From: Fen-1364 sp049515135
Lineage (GTDB): Bacteria > Spirochaetota > Spirochaetia > SZUA-6 > Fen-1364
NCBI GenBank assembly: GCA_049515135.1
Contig: JBEKUJ010000001.1
Span: forward strand, 310,001-374,000
Length of the DNA stretch: 64,000 nt
Reading direction: 5' to 3'
Part shown: piece by piece, positions 1 through 9,085 of the stretch
How the letters are laid out: the number at the start of each line of letters is the position of its first letter
Numbering within the stretch: the first letter of the stretch is position 1
The notes under the pieces: model-generated
The model's input: the letters and a program-made list of their open reading frames with translations, nothing else
Databases searched by the model: none
Told to the model about the DNA's origin: nothing
Translations under genes and position numbers: made by a program

Positions 1-1
1 C

Positions 2-805
2 CTCCTGCGCGAGGGAATGGAGGCGCTGCTCGTTCTGGCCGCCCTCCTTGCAATGCTGAGGAAGGCGGAGGGTTGGCACAGGGAAGTCTGGGTCTGGACC
101 GGGGCAGGCTCAGGGCTTCTCCTGAGCGGGGTCCTTGCGGTGGTCATGGGCTTCGTCATATCAGCGGCGGCTGCCGGCAGCGCCCGCGAGCAGCTGGAAG
201 GATTCGTCGGCCTGGGATCAGTGGCCCTGATGGTGACCGTGGGCGCCTGGCTGCATCGGCGCTCCAGCCTGCAGTCGTGGAACACTTTCATCAAGAGCAG
301 GGTCGGCGGCGCGCTTGCCACCGGGAGCATGTGGTCCATCTTCGCCCTTGCCCTTCTTGCTGTCCTCCGAGAAGGGGCGGAGTCAGTGGTGTTCTACATC
401 GGGATAGCGCCGGCCATCTCCCTTGTCGATCTGCTCCTGGGGACAAGCGGCGCTCTTCTCATCCTTGTGATGATCGGCTACCTGATCATCAGCTTCAGCG
501 TGCGCCTTCCCCTGCACTGGTTCTTTTTCGTGGCAACCCTGCTGATCTATTACCTTGCGTTCAAGATCGCGGGGGAAAGCATCCACTCCCTTCAGATCGT
601 GGGCGTGCTGCCCTCCCATTCCCTGGCCGGGCTGCCGTCAACGGGTTTGCTGGGCATGTACCCGACATGGGAGACGTTCGCCCCGCAGATGGCGGTATTG
701 CTGTACGTCCTTGCGGAGATGCTCCTCACCGAGCTGCGCCGGCTGGGAGGACGGCGGGCGCGGACAGGCACCGGCGCGGCGAGCGCCACGAACACGCAGG
801 CATAG
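2..805 (+). CDS. FTR1-family high-affinity iron permease, 5' end missing
   Basis: Integral membrane iron permease of the FTR1/EfeU type, moving ferric iron across the inner membrane. The reading frame is open from base 2, so the N-terminus lies outside the window. Two REGxE iron-binding motifs are visible: REGME at bases 8-22 and REGAE at about bases 368-382, in successive hydrophobic segments; paired REGxE motifs define the family. At least six membrane helices can be seen in the 267 visible residues. The polar Arg/Ala-rich tail ends 1 bp before the stop of the convergent next gene. No EfeO/EfeB partner is visible because the upstream sequence is absent. Confidence 0.88.
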   Translation, partial: LLREGMEALLVLAALLAMLRKAEGWHREVWVWTGAGSGLLLSGVLAVVMGFVISAAAAGSAREQLEGFVGLGSVALMVTVGAWLHRRSSLQSWNTFIKSRVGGALATGSMWSIFALALLAVLREGAESVVFYIGIAPAISLVDLLLGTSGALLILVMIGYLIISFSVRLPLHWFFFVATLLIYYLAFKIAGESIHSLQIVGVLPSHSLAGLPSTGLLGMYPTWETFAPQMAVLLYVLAEMLLTELRRLGGRRARTGTGAASATNTQA

Positions 806-806
806 C

Positions 807-2165
807 TCAGACCCCCACGTACTTTCCGTCTTTGCTCACGAATCCTTGAAATGGCAGGGTGTTCACCGGCACTTCCCCGCCCGTCAGGAGGGAGGGTGCT
901 TCGTGAGCCAGCTTCCCGTTCTCGGATTCCAATACGGCGAGCTGGATGAGCTCCGCTTGCTCTTGTGACCCGGTGTGCACCGCATTGCACCAGTACTTGC
1001 ATTCCGGAAGCACATCGCCTCCATGGATCACGCAGCCTGAAAGATCCTTCAACCCGACGATCTCCAGGAGAAGCTTGGTGGCCGCCCGTCCGTACAAGGC
1101 TTCGCTGAACGCCGAGATTTCGAAGAGGACGCCGATCCAGGGTCCGCAGGGATCCGGCTTGTCTGGAAGCGCGACCCCCCTCCCCTCGATGGCGACCTCC
1201 TTGTAGCCCCCGTCAGGGGGATCGACCAGCAATTCTTGGCCTTCAGGTGAATCCGGATCAAAGCCTCTGGGTGCCACAATTGTCCACTCGATCACCGCGC
1301 CCTGAGCACCGATGGAGCTGGGGACGTAGCTGTAGCTGTTGCCGGCGGAATAGCTGTGCTGCCGAAGGGTGTCGTTCGAAGACATGATGGCGTTCCGCGC
1401 CCACTGAGAGTAGTCTTCCCGCGCTCCGACGTTGAAATAAGGAAGGACCATGGAGTACTTCTCGGAGTAGATCGTGTTTGGCGTGAAAGCCACTATCACC
1501 TCGATAAGGACAGGCGGCGGGTTTTTCGACGCATGGGACAGAAAGGCCTTGTAGTATGCAAGGGCGCTCCCCCTGTCCCTGAATTGCGCCCGATAGTCAA
1601 GGCAGTCCTTGTCTTCGCCGAATCCAAGGCGTTTCTTGTTTCCCAGCGGTCGAAGCCCATTCCGCGCGATCGCTTCCATGAGCGCTGCATCCGCAGGAGG
1701 CTCGACCGCCTTTGTCGCGCTGGGCGACGCTGAGGTCCTCAAAGGTGCCGCGGCCGGCCGGGAGGCGGGCGTTCCCGCGGCAGCACCTGCGGCAGGCCGT
1801 TTGGCGGCTCTCTGTCGGTCGCCGAATGATCCGGGCCACTGCAGGACAAGACCCAGCATCGGCAGGTTCGTGACAACAAAGAAAGTCCACATGACTGCCA
1901 TTGATCCATGGGAACCCACGGCCCTGGCCAGGAAGCCCACGACAACCGGGACCAGGAGAACGGTCAACGTCCAGCCAAGCGCCTTGGAGCCGGAGCCGCC
2001 GAAATACACGTAGGTAAAAACTGCCACGACAATGCGAAGCACCAATCCGGCTCGCAGCGGGAGCGGCAAGACACGAACGAAACCAAGGACCTGCGAGCAA
2101 AGGTAAAGAAAAAAAACGGCCCAGATGATCCATCGGACGGACTGCGTTCCACGGGAAGCGGACAT
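807..2165 (-). CDS. Unknown membrane-anchored protein (452 aa)
   Basis: Function not recognised. I place the start at the ATG at 2165 (MSASRGTQ), because a strong AGGAGG lies 5-10 bases upstream; an in-frame start further up would have no such site. The first ~110 residues contain three or four hydrophobic helices, followed by an Ala/Pro-rich linker (about 120-165) and a ~280-residue soluble domain with few hydrophobic stretches and several Tyr/Ser-rich segments. Cysteines cluster near the C-terminus (CKYWC). It lies downstream of the GH4 gene on the same strand with 68 bp between, so it may be cotranscribed, but nothing ties it to sugar metabolism. Confidence 0.7.
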   Translation of the reverse strand: MSASRGTQSVRWIIWAVFFLYLCSQVLGFVRVLPLPLRAGLVLRIVVAVFTYVYFGGSGSKALGWTLTVLLVPVVVGFLARAVGSHGSMAVMWTFFVVTNLPMLGLVLQWPGSFGDRQRAAKRPAAGAAAGTPASRPAAAPLRTSASPSATKAVEPPADAALMEAIARNGLRPLGNKKRLGFGEDKDCLDYRAQFRDRGSALAYYKAFLSHASKNPPPVLIEVIVAFTPNTIYSEKYSMVLPYFNVGAREDYSQWARNAIMSSNDTLRQHSYSAGNSYSYVPSSIGAQGAVIEWTIVAPRGFDPDSPEGQELLVDPPDGGYKEVAIEGRGVALPDKPDPCGPWIGVLFEISAFSEALYGRAATKLLLEIVGLKDLSGCVIHGGDVLPECKYWCNAVHTGSQEQAELIQLAVLESENGKLAHEAPSLLTGGEVPVNTLPFQGFVSKDGKYVGV

Positions 2166-2233
2166 GCGGTTCCTCCTCGGCTCGAAACAGTTTGGATTGC
2201 CGAGTGTAAACCGCTTGCGCCTGTTGTCAAGTT

Positions 2234-3610
2234 TCACCGTCCCGAGCGGGCAGACGGTCTGTTCTGCGCCTCCGCAATGGCCTTGCCATACTGGGGCAGC
2301 CAGGCTTTTTCCGCAACCAGCATCTCGTCAACCATCCGCCATATCTCGGGGGGGGTGCACACGGCTCCGACCAGGGGATCCATCATCATGGCCTGACGGA
2401 GCAGCATGTCGTCCCCGTTCACGGCAGCCTGCACCGCAAGGCGCTGCACCGAGATGCTGGCGTTGCACACGGCGGCAGGCCCCAGCGGCAGGTCCCCGAT
2501 CACGGGCATCCAGATGCCGGTGGCGTCCACGTAGCCAGGAGCCTCGATGACGGAGTCGGGGGGAAGGTTTGTGAGGCAGCCGTGGTTCACCATGTTGAAG
2601 TGCCCCCGGTACCTCCGCCCAGTTTCCAGCGCCTCGATGATGAAGGATCCGTGCTCCTCAGAGCGGTCTGCCGCCTCATAGCGACGCGGGGGGCTTTTCT
2701 TCCACTCATCGTAGTCACGGTCGAAGTGCAGCCGCTGGTTTTCACAATGGCGCAGATACCCTCCTGTCTCCCCGTGGAGCCATTCGCTGTGATCGATCCA
2801 TTCCTCGATCTGGTCGCGCCGCTTGCGATACCACGGCACGTATTCGCTCAAGTGCCCGTTGGACTCCGTGCTGTAGTAGCCGAACCTGCGCAGCATGTCG
2901 ATGCGGACCTTCTCCTGCCGCTTCAGCTCGGGATCACCCTCGAATGCGGCAAGCAGCTGGCCCGTCATGTCTTTTCCCTTGTGCCGTACCTGGATGTACC
3001 AGGTCTGGTGGTTGATCCCGGCGCACACGATGTCCACCTCCGCCTTCGGCAGCCCCAGCGCCCTGGCGATCTGCGCGTGGCCGTGCTGCACGCCATGGCA
3101 CAGCCCGATTGTCTTCACTCCGCCGTATGCATTGGCCGCCCAGGTATTCATGGCCATGGGATTCACGTAGTTCAGGAGGATTGCCCCCGGAGCGCCGACT
3201 TCCCGGATGTCGCGGCAGAGGTCCAGGATGAAAGGGATGGTCCGCTGGCCGTACATGATCCCGCCTGCGCAGATGGTGTCTCCGACGCACTGGTCCACCC
3301 CGTAGCGCAGGGGGATCTGCACGTCGTGGCGGAACGCTTCCAGACCTCCGATCCGCGCAACGCTCAGCACGTACGATGCACCGCTCACGGCTTCCCTCTG
3401 GCTCAGGAAGTTGGAGAGCTTCACCCGGTCCTTGCCGTTTGCGCTGAGGTCCCGGGCAATCAGGCCGCTCACCCGTTCCAGGTTTCCCTTGTCGATGTCC
3501 ATCAGGCGGACCTCGACGTCGTCGAACTGAGGCACGGTGAGCAGGTCAGCCACCAGCTTGCGGGTGAACTCGATGCTCCCCGCGCCGATAAACGCTATTC
3601 GCAGTCCCAT
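2234..3610 (-). CDS. Glycoside hydrolase family 4, alpha-galactosidase (MelA) type
   Basis: NAD- and metal-dependent glycosidase of family GH4, which cleaves by an oxidation-elimination mechanism. The 458-residue length fits the family. Visible landmarks: the N-terminal nucleotide-binding GAGS at residues 9-12, NPM at 150-152, the metal-ligand CHGVQ at 171-175 and INHQ at 199-202. The long CHGVQHGH form points to alpha-galactosidase/alpha-glucuronidase-like members rather than 6-phospho-glucosidases. AAGGAG precedes the ATG. It is divergent from an AraC regulator and next to a sugar ABC importer without a PTS, which favours hydrolysis of an unphosphorylated oligosaccharide. The exact substrate is inferred. 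Confidence 0.88.
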   Translation of the reverse strand: MGLRIAFIGAGSIEFTRKLVADLLTVPQFDDVEVRLMDIDKGNLERVSGLIARDLSANGKDRVKLSNFLSQREAVSGASYVLSVARIGGLEAFRHDVQIPLRYGVDQCVGDTICAGGIMYGQRTIPFILDLCRDIREVGAPGAILLNYVNPMAMNTWAANAYGGVKTIGLCHGVQHGHAQIARALGLPKAEVDIVCAGINHQTWYIQVRHKGKDMTGQLLAAFEGDPELKRQEKVRIDMLRRFGYYSTESNGHLSEYVPWYRKRRDQIEEWIDHSEWLHGETGGYLRHCENQRLHFDRDYDEWKKSPPRRYEAADRSEEHGSFIIEALETGRRYRGHFNMVNHGCLTNLPPDSVIEAPGYVDATGIWMPVIGDLPLGPAAVCNASISVQRLAVQAAVNGDDMLLRQAMMMDPLVGAVCTPPEIWRMVDEMLVAEKAWLPQYGKAIAEAQNRPSARSGR

Positions 3611-3663
3611 ATTTGCGTGCTCCTTGTTGCGTGCGACGTGGCGTGTTCGCCCTACAACATATC

Positions 3664-3705
3664 CCCGGCAGCGGCCGGGCAGAATATGTCAATTGTGCTA
3701 ACAAT
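3664..3705. promoter_or_regulatory. Divergent control region with two inverted repeats
   Basis: The gap between the GH4 and AraC genes holds a GC-rich inverted repeat CCCGGC-agcg-GCCGGG (3664-3679) and a second one ATTGT-gcta-ACAAT (3692-3705). The latter lies 14 bp before the AraC start. Their place between a divergent regulator and its likely target suggests regulator binding or a leader hairpin; no convincing -10/-35 pair could be fixed. Confidence 0.4.
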
Positions 3706-3719
3706 AGCAATGATGTACC

Positions 3720-4610
3720 ATGGCGCCCCAGAGGATAGCCTTGGACGCAACCGGCTTCTCCAATGTGAGGCTCCTCCCGCTGCGCTCCGTCTCGGTCTTC
3801 CGCCGGGAGCGCAGGATCCCCCTTCACGCAATGATTTCCAGCGGAGGACACTCTGTGGAGACCTCCCAGAGCTACAGCTGGGACGGAACCGCCCGCGGCA
3901 CGGCGAGCTTCGCCGTTCTCCAGCTCACCCTTGCGGGTCTCGGGCGCCTGGAATCCCGCAACGGCCGGTGGGACCTGACACCGGGGACCCTCATGATCGT
4001 CGACATCCCCAGCCCTCACCGCTATTTTCTTCCCGAAGGCTCTCCGCAGTGGGAGTTTGTCTTTCTGGTCGTGTACGGAAGCGAGCTGCTGCGGATCGTG
4101 TCCGGAATCGAGCGGCGCATGTCACATGTGATCCCGGTCGGTGAAAAATCGCGAATTCCAGCTGAATTTCAACGGATCCTAAAGACCCTCTTCTCCCGGC
4201 GCCCGTTGGGCGCCTTTGAGAACTCGGCGCTGGCGTACAGCCTCTGCATGGCCCTGCTTGAAGAGTCGTACGCGGCTCCATCGCGTGAGGATGCCTCCCG
4301 CTTCGAGGCGATGAAAAAGCACCTGCACGACAATCTCAGGAAGGGCATCGGCGTCTCGGAGATGGCCGACATGGCCGGGCTCAGCAGGTCCCACTTCGCG
4401 CGTCTTTTCAAGGAGGCGGAAGGAATGTCCCCGCGAGACTATCTGGAAGACCTGCGCCTGCGACGGGCCCTTTCTCTCCTGTATTCCCAGGACCTCTCCG
4501 TGAAGGAAATCGCGATCAATTGTGGAATACCGGACGTCAACTACTTCTGCCGGCTCTTCCGCAAGCGCACGGGGATGTCTCCCGGGGAATACCGCCGCAG
4601 CGCGCTCTAG
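3720..4610 (+). CDS. AraC-family transcriptional regulator
   Basis: 296-residue regulator with an N-terminal cupin-like effector domain (about 25-170) and a C-terminal double helix-turn-helix (about 195-295). The C-terminus has the AraC landmarks: ADMAGLSRSHFARLFK for the first HTH and IAINCGIPDVNYFCRLFRK plus GMSPGEYRR for the second. The annotated ATG follows an in-frame stop closely; starting at a later Met (near residue 39) cannot be excluded. Position between the GH4 gene and the sugar importer suggests it activates both in response to the sugar, as MelR/MsmR-type regulators do. Confidence 0.88.
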   Translation: MAPQRIALDATGFSNVRLLPLRSVSVFRRERRIPLHAMISSGGHSVETSQSYSWDGTARGTASFAVLQLTLAGLGRLESRNGRWDLTPGTLMIVDIPSPHRYFLPEGSPQWEFVFLVVYGSELLRIVSGIERRMSHVIPVGEKSRIPAEFQRILKTLFSRRPLGAFENSALAYSLCMALLEESYAAPSREDASRFEAMKKHLHDNLRKGIGVSEMADMAGLSRSHFARLFKEAEGMSPRDYLEDLRLRRALSLLYSQDLSVKEIAINCGIPDVNYFCRLFRKRTGMSPGEYRRSAL

Positions 4611-4754
4611 CGCAGTACTCCGCGCAGAAGCACAAGAATGCTATCGAGAGCACACCGTTCACATTTACAGCGTCAATGCCGCAGCGCTACAGTTTTCTGG
4701 AGCGGTGCCGGCGTTGCGCCGCGCCGCAAAGAATCGAATGGAGGTGACCAGGCT

Positions 4755-6020
4755 ATGAGAAAGATGAATCTCCTCTGGGTCGTGGCTGCGCTCGCGCTGA
4801 TTCTTCCGGTCGGCGTCTATGCCGGCGGCGCGTCGGAAGCCGGCGGCGGCCAGATCACGCTGCGCGTGCTGGATGGTCAGTCCACGACCGATGCCGGCAT
4901 CGAGAAGCTGATCGACGCAGCTCTGGCGGCGAAGTATCCCAACATCAAGCTCGAATGGGATATCGTGGACTGGGGGAAAGGCTTCCAGCCCAAGATGCAG
5001 CAGTACATGCAGTCCGGCCTGCCTGACATCATGATCGGCAAGGCCCAGGATGTCGCCACATGGAGCTCCCAGAACGTGCTTGCGGATCTGAGCGGCAAGC
5101 CCTACTTGAACAACATCCTGCCGGCTGCGGTGAAGAGCGGCTCATACAAAGGGAAAGTCTACGGCGCCGTTTTCAACGCTCTGTACCAGGGTGTCTACTA
5201 CAACCGCAAGCTCTTCAAGGACAACAATGTCGCAATTCCCACCACGCAGGCCGAGCTGAAGCAGGTGATAGACAAGTTCGCCTCCCTGGGCATTACGCCC
5301 TTCGAGACGCACTTCGTCGACACCTGGAGCATTGGAAACATCACCATGCAGTTCGCCATCAACGACGTGTTCAGCACGACCGCTGATTGGGGGGACCAGT
5401 TCCGCTCCAGCAAGGTCAGCTATGCAACGTCGCCGGAAATGAAGGCCGCGTACGGCTATGACAAACTGATCTACGACAACACGTGGAAGGCCGAGACCTT
5501 CTCCCTCGAGCAGACTCAGGCCGACGCCCGTCTGGTCCAGGGGAAAGCCGCAATGAAGGTATCCGGTTCGTGGTCAATCCAGAACTTCCTGGATGTGGAT
5601 CCAAACTTCGACTTCGGCGTCTTCCCTTTCCCCAACCAGGCCGGCAACGCAAAGCTGATCTTCGAGCCGAATATCACCCTTATGGAGAGCGCCAAGACAA
5701 AGTATCCTGACGCGGTGGACAAGGTGTTCGAGATCATCACGGGAGACAAGGCGCTTGCGCAGAAAATCTATGACCAGACCAAGACTGCCCCGATGCTGAA
5801 GGGCGTCACTCCGACGTTCAAGAACCCGAGCCAGAGCGACATTGACAGCTACGTTGCCAAGGGTATGATTGTGGACGCCGGCACAGGCAACAATCAGCTC
5901 GTATGGGGCGGGTTCCAGGACGAGAACGCCAAGGACATCGCTGCGTGGCTCCAGGGACAGGAGACGCTGGATCAGGCCCTGCAGGCTGCTGATGCGAGAC
6001 GAGCGAACAGCAGGCCATAA
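4755..6020 (+). CDS. Sugar ABC transporter, extracellular binding protein
   Basis: Periplasmic solute-binding protein of the MalE/MsmE type (family 1), 421 residues. A Sec signal peptide covers about residues 1-23 and the mature protein begins AGGASEAGG, a composition typical of spirochaete binding proteins; there is no lipobox cysteine. GGAGGTGA upstream sets the ATG at 4755. Typical elements include LPDIMIGK, the aromatic sugar-contact segment VYYNRKLF and a C-terminal helical half. First gene of the importer, followed by two permeases. No MalK/MsmK-type ATPase gene follows, so an ATPase encoded elsewhere is expected. Confidence 0.92.
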   Translation: MRKMNLLWVVAALALILPVGVYAGGASEAGGGQITLRVLDGQSTTDAGIEKLIDAALAAKYPNIKLEWDIVDWGKGFQPKMQQYMQSGLPDIMIGKAQDVATWSSQNVLADLSGKPYLNNILPAAVKSGSYKGKVYGAVFNALYQGVYYNRKLFKDNNVAIPTTQAELKQVIDKFASLGITPFETHFVDTWSIGNITMQFAINDVFSTTADWGDQFRSSKVSYATSPEMKAAYGYDKLIYDNTWKAETFSLEQTQADARLVQGKAAMKVSGSWSIQNFLDVDPNFDFGVFPFPNQAGNAKLIFEPNITLMESAKTKYPDAVDKVFEIITGDKALAQKIYDQTKTAPMLKGVTPTFKNPSQSDIDSYVAKGMIVDAGTGNNQLVWGGFQDENAKDIAAWLQGQETLDQALQAADARRANSRP

Positions 6021-6089
6021 TCCTTTCCGACTGGCACGGAGCTCGGGACGCCTCAAGCGTTCCGAGCCCGTGTTTCCAGGAGGTCGCTG

Positions 6090-6971
6090 ATGCACATGTC
6101 CTCGCTGCGACGAGGCATGAAGCTGCAATATGCCTCCCTGATCCTGCCGGGAATGATCGTCTTCAGCATCGGGGTGATCGTCCCCATGCTCCTGGGGCTG
6201 CGCTACTCGTTGACCAGCTGGAACGGATTCACGCGGTCAGTTCCCTGGGCCGGCGCGGCGAACTACGCCAGGATCCTCCATGACCCCTACGTTGCGGGCG
6301 CGTGGTGGTTCACAATCAAGTTCACGTTCTGGAACACGGTGATCCAGAACCTGTGCGCCGTGATTTTTGCAGTAGTGCTCGACACCGGTCTCAGGGCGCA
6401 GAAAGTCTACAGAACGATGCTTTTCATCCCATGTCTTATCAGCCCCGTGATTGTCGGATTTGTCTGGCTGCGCATGTTCTCTGACGTTCTTCCGGCCATG
6501 AATGGAATCCTGGGCACGCACATCAACTTCCTCCTCCTCGGCAGCAGCGCGACGGTGCTCAGCGGCCTGCTCATCGCGAACAACTGGCAGTGGATCGGGT
6601 ACTGGATGCTGATCTACCTGGCCGCGCTGCAATCCATCCCCGTGGAGCTGTATGAGGCCGCCCGCGTGGATGGCGCTCCGTGGCTGCGCCAGTTTTTCCG
6701 TATCACGATCCCGATGCTCGCGCCTGCTTTCACCATCTGCATCGTCGGGATAACGATCGGATCTCTCAAAGTCTATGAGCTGATGGTGTCCTCAACCGGC
6801 GGCGGCCCCGGCCGGGCATCGACGTCCATCATCTATCTCATCTACAACACCGCTATCAGCGGCCGACAGTACGGCTACGGATCGGCCATGTCAATGACGA
6901 TGATCGTCGTGCTCCTGGTCGTCGCGGTTGTTCAGCTGTGGATCCTGCGCAGGAGGGAAGTGCAGCTGTGA
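6090..6971 (+). CDS. Sugar ABC transporter permease (MalF/UgpA type)
   Basis: Inner-membrane permease, 293 residues with six predicted helices. The cytoplasmic EAA loop EAARVDGA (residues 189-196), which docks the ATPase, is intact. Mid-protein INFLLLG and NNWQW segments are typical of the MalF/LacF group. AGGAGGT lies just before the ATG. Its stop codon overlaps the start of the second permease, so the two are translationally coupled. Confidence 0.93.
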   Translation: MHMSSLRRGMKLQYASLILPGMIVFSIGVIVPMLLGLRYSLTSWNGFTRSVPWAGAANYARILHDPYVAGAWWFTIKFTFWNTVIQNLCAVIFAVVLDTGLRAQKVYRTMLFIPCLISPVIVGFVWLRMFSDVLPAMNGILGTHINFLLLGSSATVLSGLLIANNWQWIGYWMLIYLAALQSIPVELYEAARVDGAPWLRQFFRITIPMLAPAFTICIVGITIGSLKVYELMVSSTGGGPGRASTSIIYLIYNTAISGRQYGYGSAMSMTMIVVLLVVAVVQLWILRRREVQL

Positions 6972-7819
6972 AGACGGACCGAGCTAGGAGGAAGGGCGGT
7001 GCGGCGCATCGTCTCGCCCTCCAAGTGCTGATGGTCGCGGTGGCCGTTGTATTCATCCTACCGGTGCTGATCGTGCTCAGCTATTCCTTCAAGACAAAGA
7101 GGGAGCTGTATCTCGGCAGCCCGATTTCCCTTCCCCACGGCCTGAACTGGGACAACTACACGTATGCGATCTATCGCCTGGACATGGGCACGAGCTTCTT
7201 CAATACCGTCCTTTACACGGCGGTGTCGGTGACCATTCTTGCGCTGCTGTCGGGGGCTGCCGCGTGGGCCATTTCCCGCAACCGCGGAAAGTTTTTCAGG
7301 TTCTCGTACATCTATTTCGTCATCGGGATACTCATTCCCTACCAGGCGTTGTTCCTTCCCATCTATATCATTGGGTACTCGCTCCATCTCACGAACACCA
7401 TCCCCGGCGTCATCCTGATGTACGTCGCTACGGGCATGTCATTCGGCGTCTTCCTCATGACAAGTTTCATGACCACAGTTCCCGTAGAACTGGAGGAGGC
7501 GGCCCGCATCGACGGATGCTCGGTCTACCGGACGTATTTCAGCGTCGTCCTGCCCCTCCTGAAGCCGGCCATTGCGACGCTCATCATCATGCAGGCTTTT
7601 CTGACATGGAACGACTACCTGATGGCAAGCCTCTTCGTCAGCAAGCGCAGCCTGACAACGCTGACAGTCGCGCTCCAGTCGCTTTTTTCGCAGCAGACCA
7701 GCGACTACACGTCGGCCATGGCGGCTATCGTCATTTCCGTTCTGCCGATTGCCGTTCTCTTTGTCAGCCTCCAAAAATACTTCATCAAGGGAATGACCAT
7801 CGGGGCCGTCAAGGGCTAG
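6968..7819 (+). CDS. Sugar ABC transporter permease (MalG/UgpE type)
   Basis: Second permease, 283 residues with six helices and the EAA loop EAARIDGC at residues 177-184. I chose the GTG at 6968 (VKTDRARR), which overlaps the upstream stop by 4 bases and has AGGAGG about 11 bases upstream; an upstream ATG in the same frame would lie inside the previous gene. It ends the importer operon. The next gene has its own promoter within 110 bp. Confidence 0.92.
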   Translation: MKTDRARRKGGAAHRLALQVLMVAVAVVFILPVLIVLSYSFKTKRELYLGSPISLPHGLNWDNYTYAIYRLDMGTSFFNTVLYTAVSVTILALLSGAAAWAISRNRGKFFRFSYIYFVIGILIPYQALFLPIYIIGYSLHLTNTIPGVILMYVATGMSFGVFLMTSFMTTVPVELEEAARIDGCSVYRTYFSVVLPLLKPAIATLIIMQAFLTWNDYLMASLFVSKRSLTTLTVALQSLFSQQTSDYTSAMAAIVISVLPIAVLFVSLQKYFIKGMTIGAVKG

Positions 7820-7852
7820 CCATGTCGGCCCGGGGAGCCGGCGGACTTTTCC

Positions 7853-7882
7853 TTGACACCTCTGGCGGCAGGAGACTATAAC
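7853..7882 (+). promoter_or_regulatory. Promoter of the Liv-type operon
   Basis: TTGACA (7853-7858) and TATAAC (7877-7882) are separated by 18 bp: a consensus -35 and a 5/6 match at -10. The start codon follows 43 bp after the -10, with AAGGAGG in between. This is the best sigma-70-type promoter in the first 10 kb and separates the Liv operon from the sugar importer. Confidence 0.75.
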
Positions 7883-7924
7883 TTCCGTATCTTTTTGCAT
7901 TCCGTGAATAAGGAGGAAACCGCT

Positions 7925-9076
7925 GTGAAACGACTCATTGCGCTTGTGAGCGCGCTTCTTCTGGTCTGCGCGCTTGCCGGGTTCGCGGCAGACAACAAGG
8001 CGCCGGTTTTGATCGGCCTGCAGGGGCCAATCACCGGGGCGTGGGCCTACGAGGGCCAGATGGCCAAACAGGCAACGGAGATCGCCGCTGCGCTCATCAA
8101 TCAGAAGGGGGGGATCCTGGGCGGCCGGCAGATCCAAATCATCGTGGAGGACGACGCAGGACAGCCCCAGACGGGGGCCTTGGCCGCAACGAAGCTGGCG
8201 GGACAGAAAGGCCTGGCAGCTTCCATTTCCTCGTACGGCTCCTCCATCACCGAGCCTGCGTCCAACATCTATGAGAAGCGGCGCCTGGTGAACATCGCCT
8301 ACGGTGCCACGGCCGTTCGCCTGAGCGAGCGCGGGCTGAAGTACTTCTTCCGCACCTGCAGCCGGGACGATTCCCAGGCAGAGTTCTTTGCGCAGAACGT
8401 TCCCCAGAAGTTCGGCGCGCACACGATCGCCATCATGCATGACAACACGGCGTTCGGCAAAGGCCTTGCGGAGAATACCCGTGACGCGCTGAAGCCCATG
8501 ATTGACGCGGGCAAGGTCCAGATCGTGTATTACGACGCAATCACCCCGGGGGAGAAGGACTTCCACGTTCCCCTTACCAAGATGCGGGAGACGAAGCCGG
8601 ACCTCTGGTACTATACCGGCTACTACGCGGAAGCGGCGCTCCTTGTCACCCAGGCCCGGGAGATCGGGATCACCTGCCCCTTCGTGGGCGGCAATGCGGC
8701 CATCAACGCGGAGTTCGTGAAGATCGCCGGCCTTCCCGTCGCAAAGGGCTGCTACATGACCAACGAGCCCTTGCCGGCAGACCTTCCAACACCGGAAGCC
8801 CAGGAGTTCCTCAAGGCGTACAAGGACAAGTTCGGCGACATCCCTTCCAGCCCCTGGCCGGTCTACGCGGCTGACGCCGTGAACATCATCGCGTACGCAG
8901 TAGACAAGACAGGCTCGACGGACGGCACCGTGCTGGCGGACTACCTCAGGAACAAGGTGAACGGCGTGCCGGGGATCACCGGCAAGATCGGTTTTACCGA
9001 CAAGGGGGACCGTGAAGGGGTTCCCATGTTCCTCTACGTTGTGGATGACACGGGAAACATCGTCATCTCCAAGTAG
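7925..9076 (+). CDS. Branched-chain amino-acid-type ABC binding protein (LivJ family)
   Basis: 383-residue periplasmic binding protein of the type I fold. The GTG at 7925 is preceded by AAGGAGG and starts a Sec signal peptide (VKRLIALVSALLL, cleavage about residue 22 after GFA). Family features include the N-terminal IGLQGPITG, DDAGQP in the first lobe and the YYTGYY segment in the second. These proteins bind Leu/Ile/Val, but relatives bind amides, urea or aromatic compounds, so the ligand is not certain. First gene of a five-gene operon with both permeases and both ATPases. Confidence 0.92.
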   Translation: MKRLIALVSALLLVCALAGFAADNKAPVLIGLQGPITGAWAYEGQMAKQATEIAAALINQKGGILGGRQIQIIVEDDAGQPQTGALAATKLAGQKGLAASISSYGSSITEPASNIYEKRRLVNIAYGATAVRLSERGLKYFFRTCSRDDSQAEFFAQNVPQKFGAHTIAIMHDNTAFGKGLAENTRDALKPMIDAGKVQIVYYDAITPGEKDFHVPLTKMRETKPDLWYYTGYYAEAALLVTQAREIGITCPFVGGNAAINAEFVKIAGLPVAKGCYMTNEPLPADLPTPEAQEFLKAYKDKFGDIPSSPWPVYAADAVNIIAYAVDKTGSTDGTVLADYLRNKVNGVPGITGKIGFTDKGDREGVPMFLYVVDDTGNIVISK

Positions 9077-9085
9077 CCGTCTGGA

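Noticed and set aside
3664..3705. TTGACA-like element between the GH4 and AraC genes as a full promoter
   Set aside because: No -10 hexamer lies at 16-18 bp, so I kept only the inverted repeats.
2582..4144. Long plus-strand open frame opposite the GH4 gene
   Set aside because: It is the antisense of a conserved gene in GC-rich DNA; its product is Pro/His/Val-rich low-complexity sequence with no recognisable domain.
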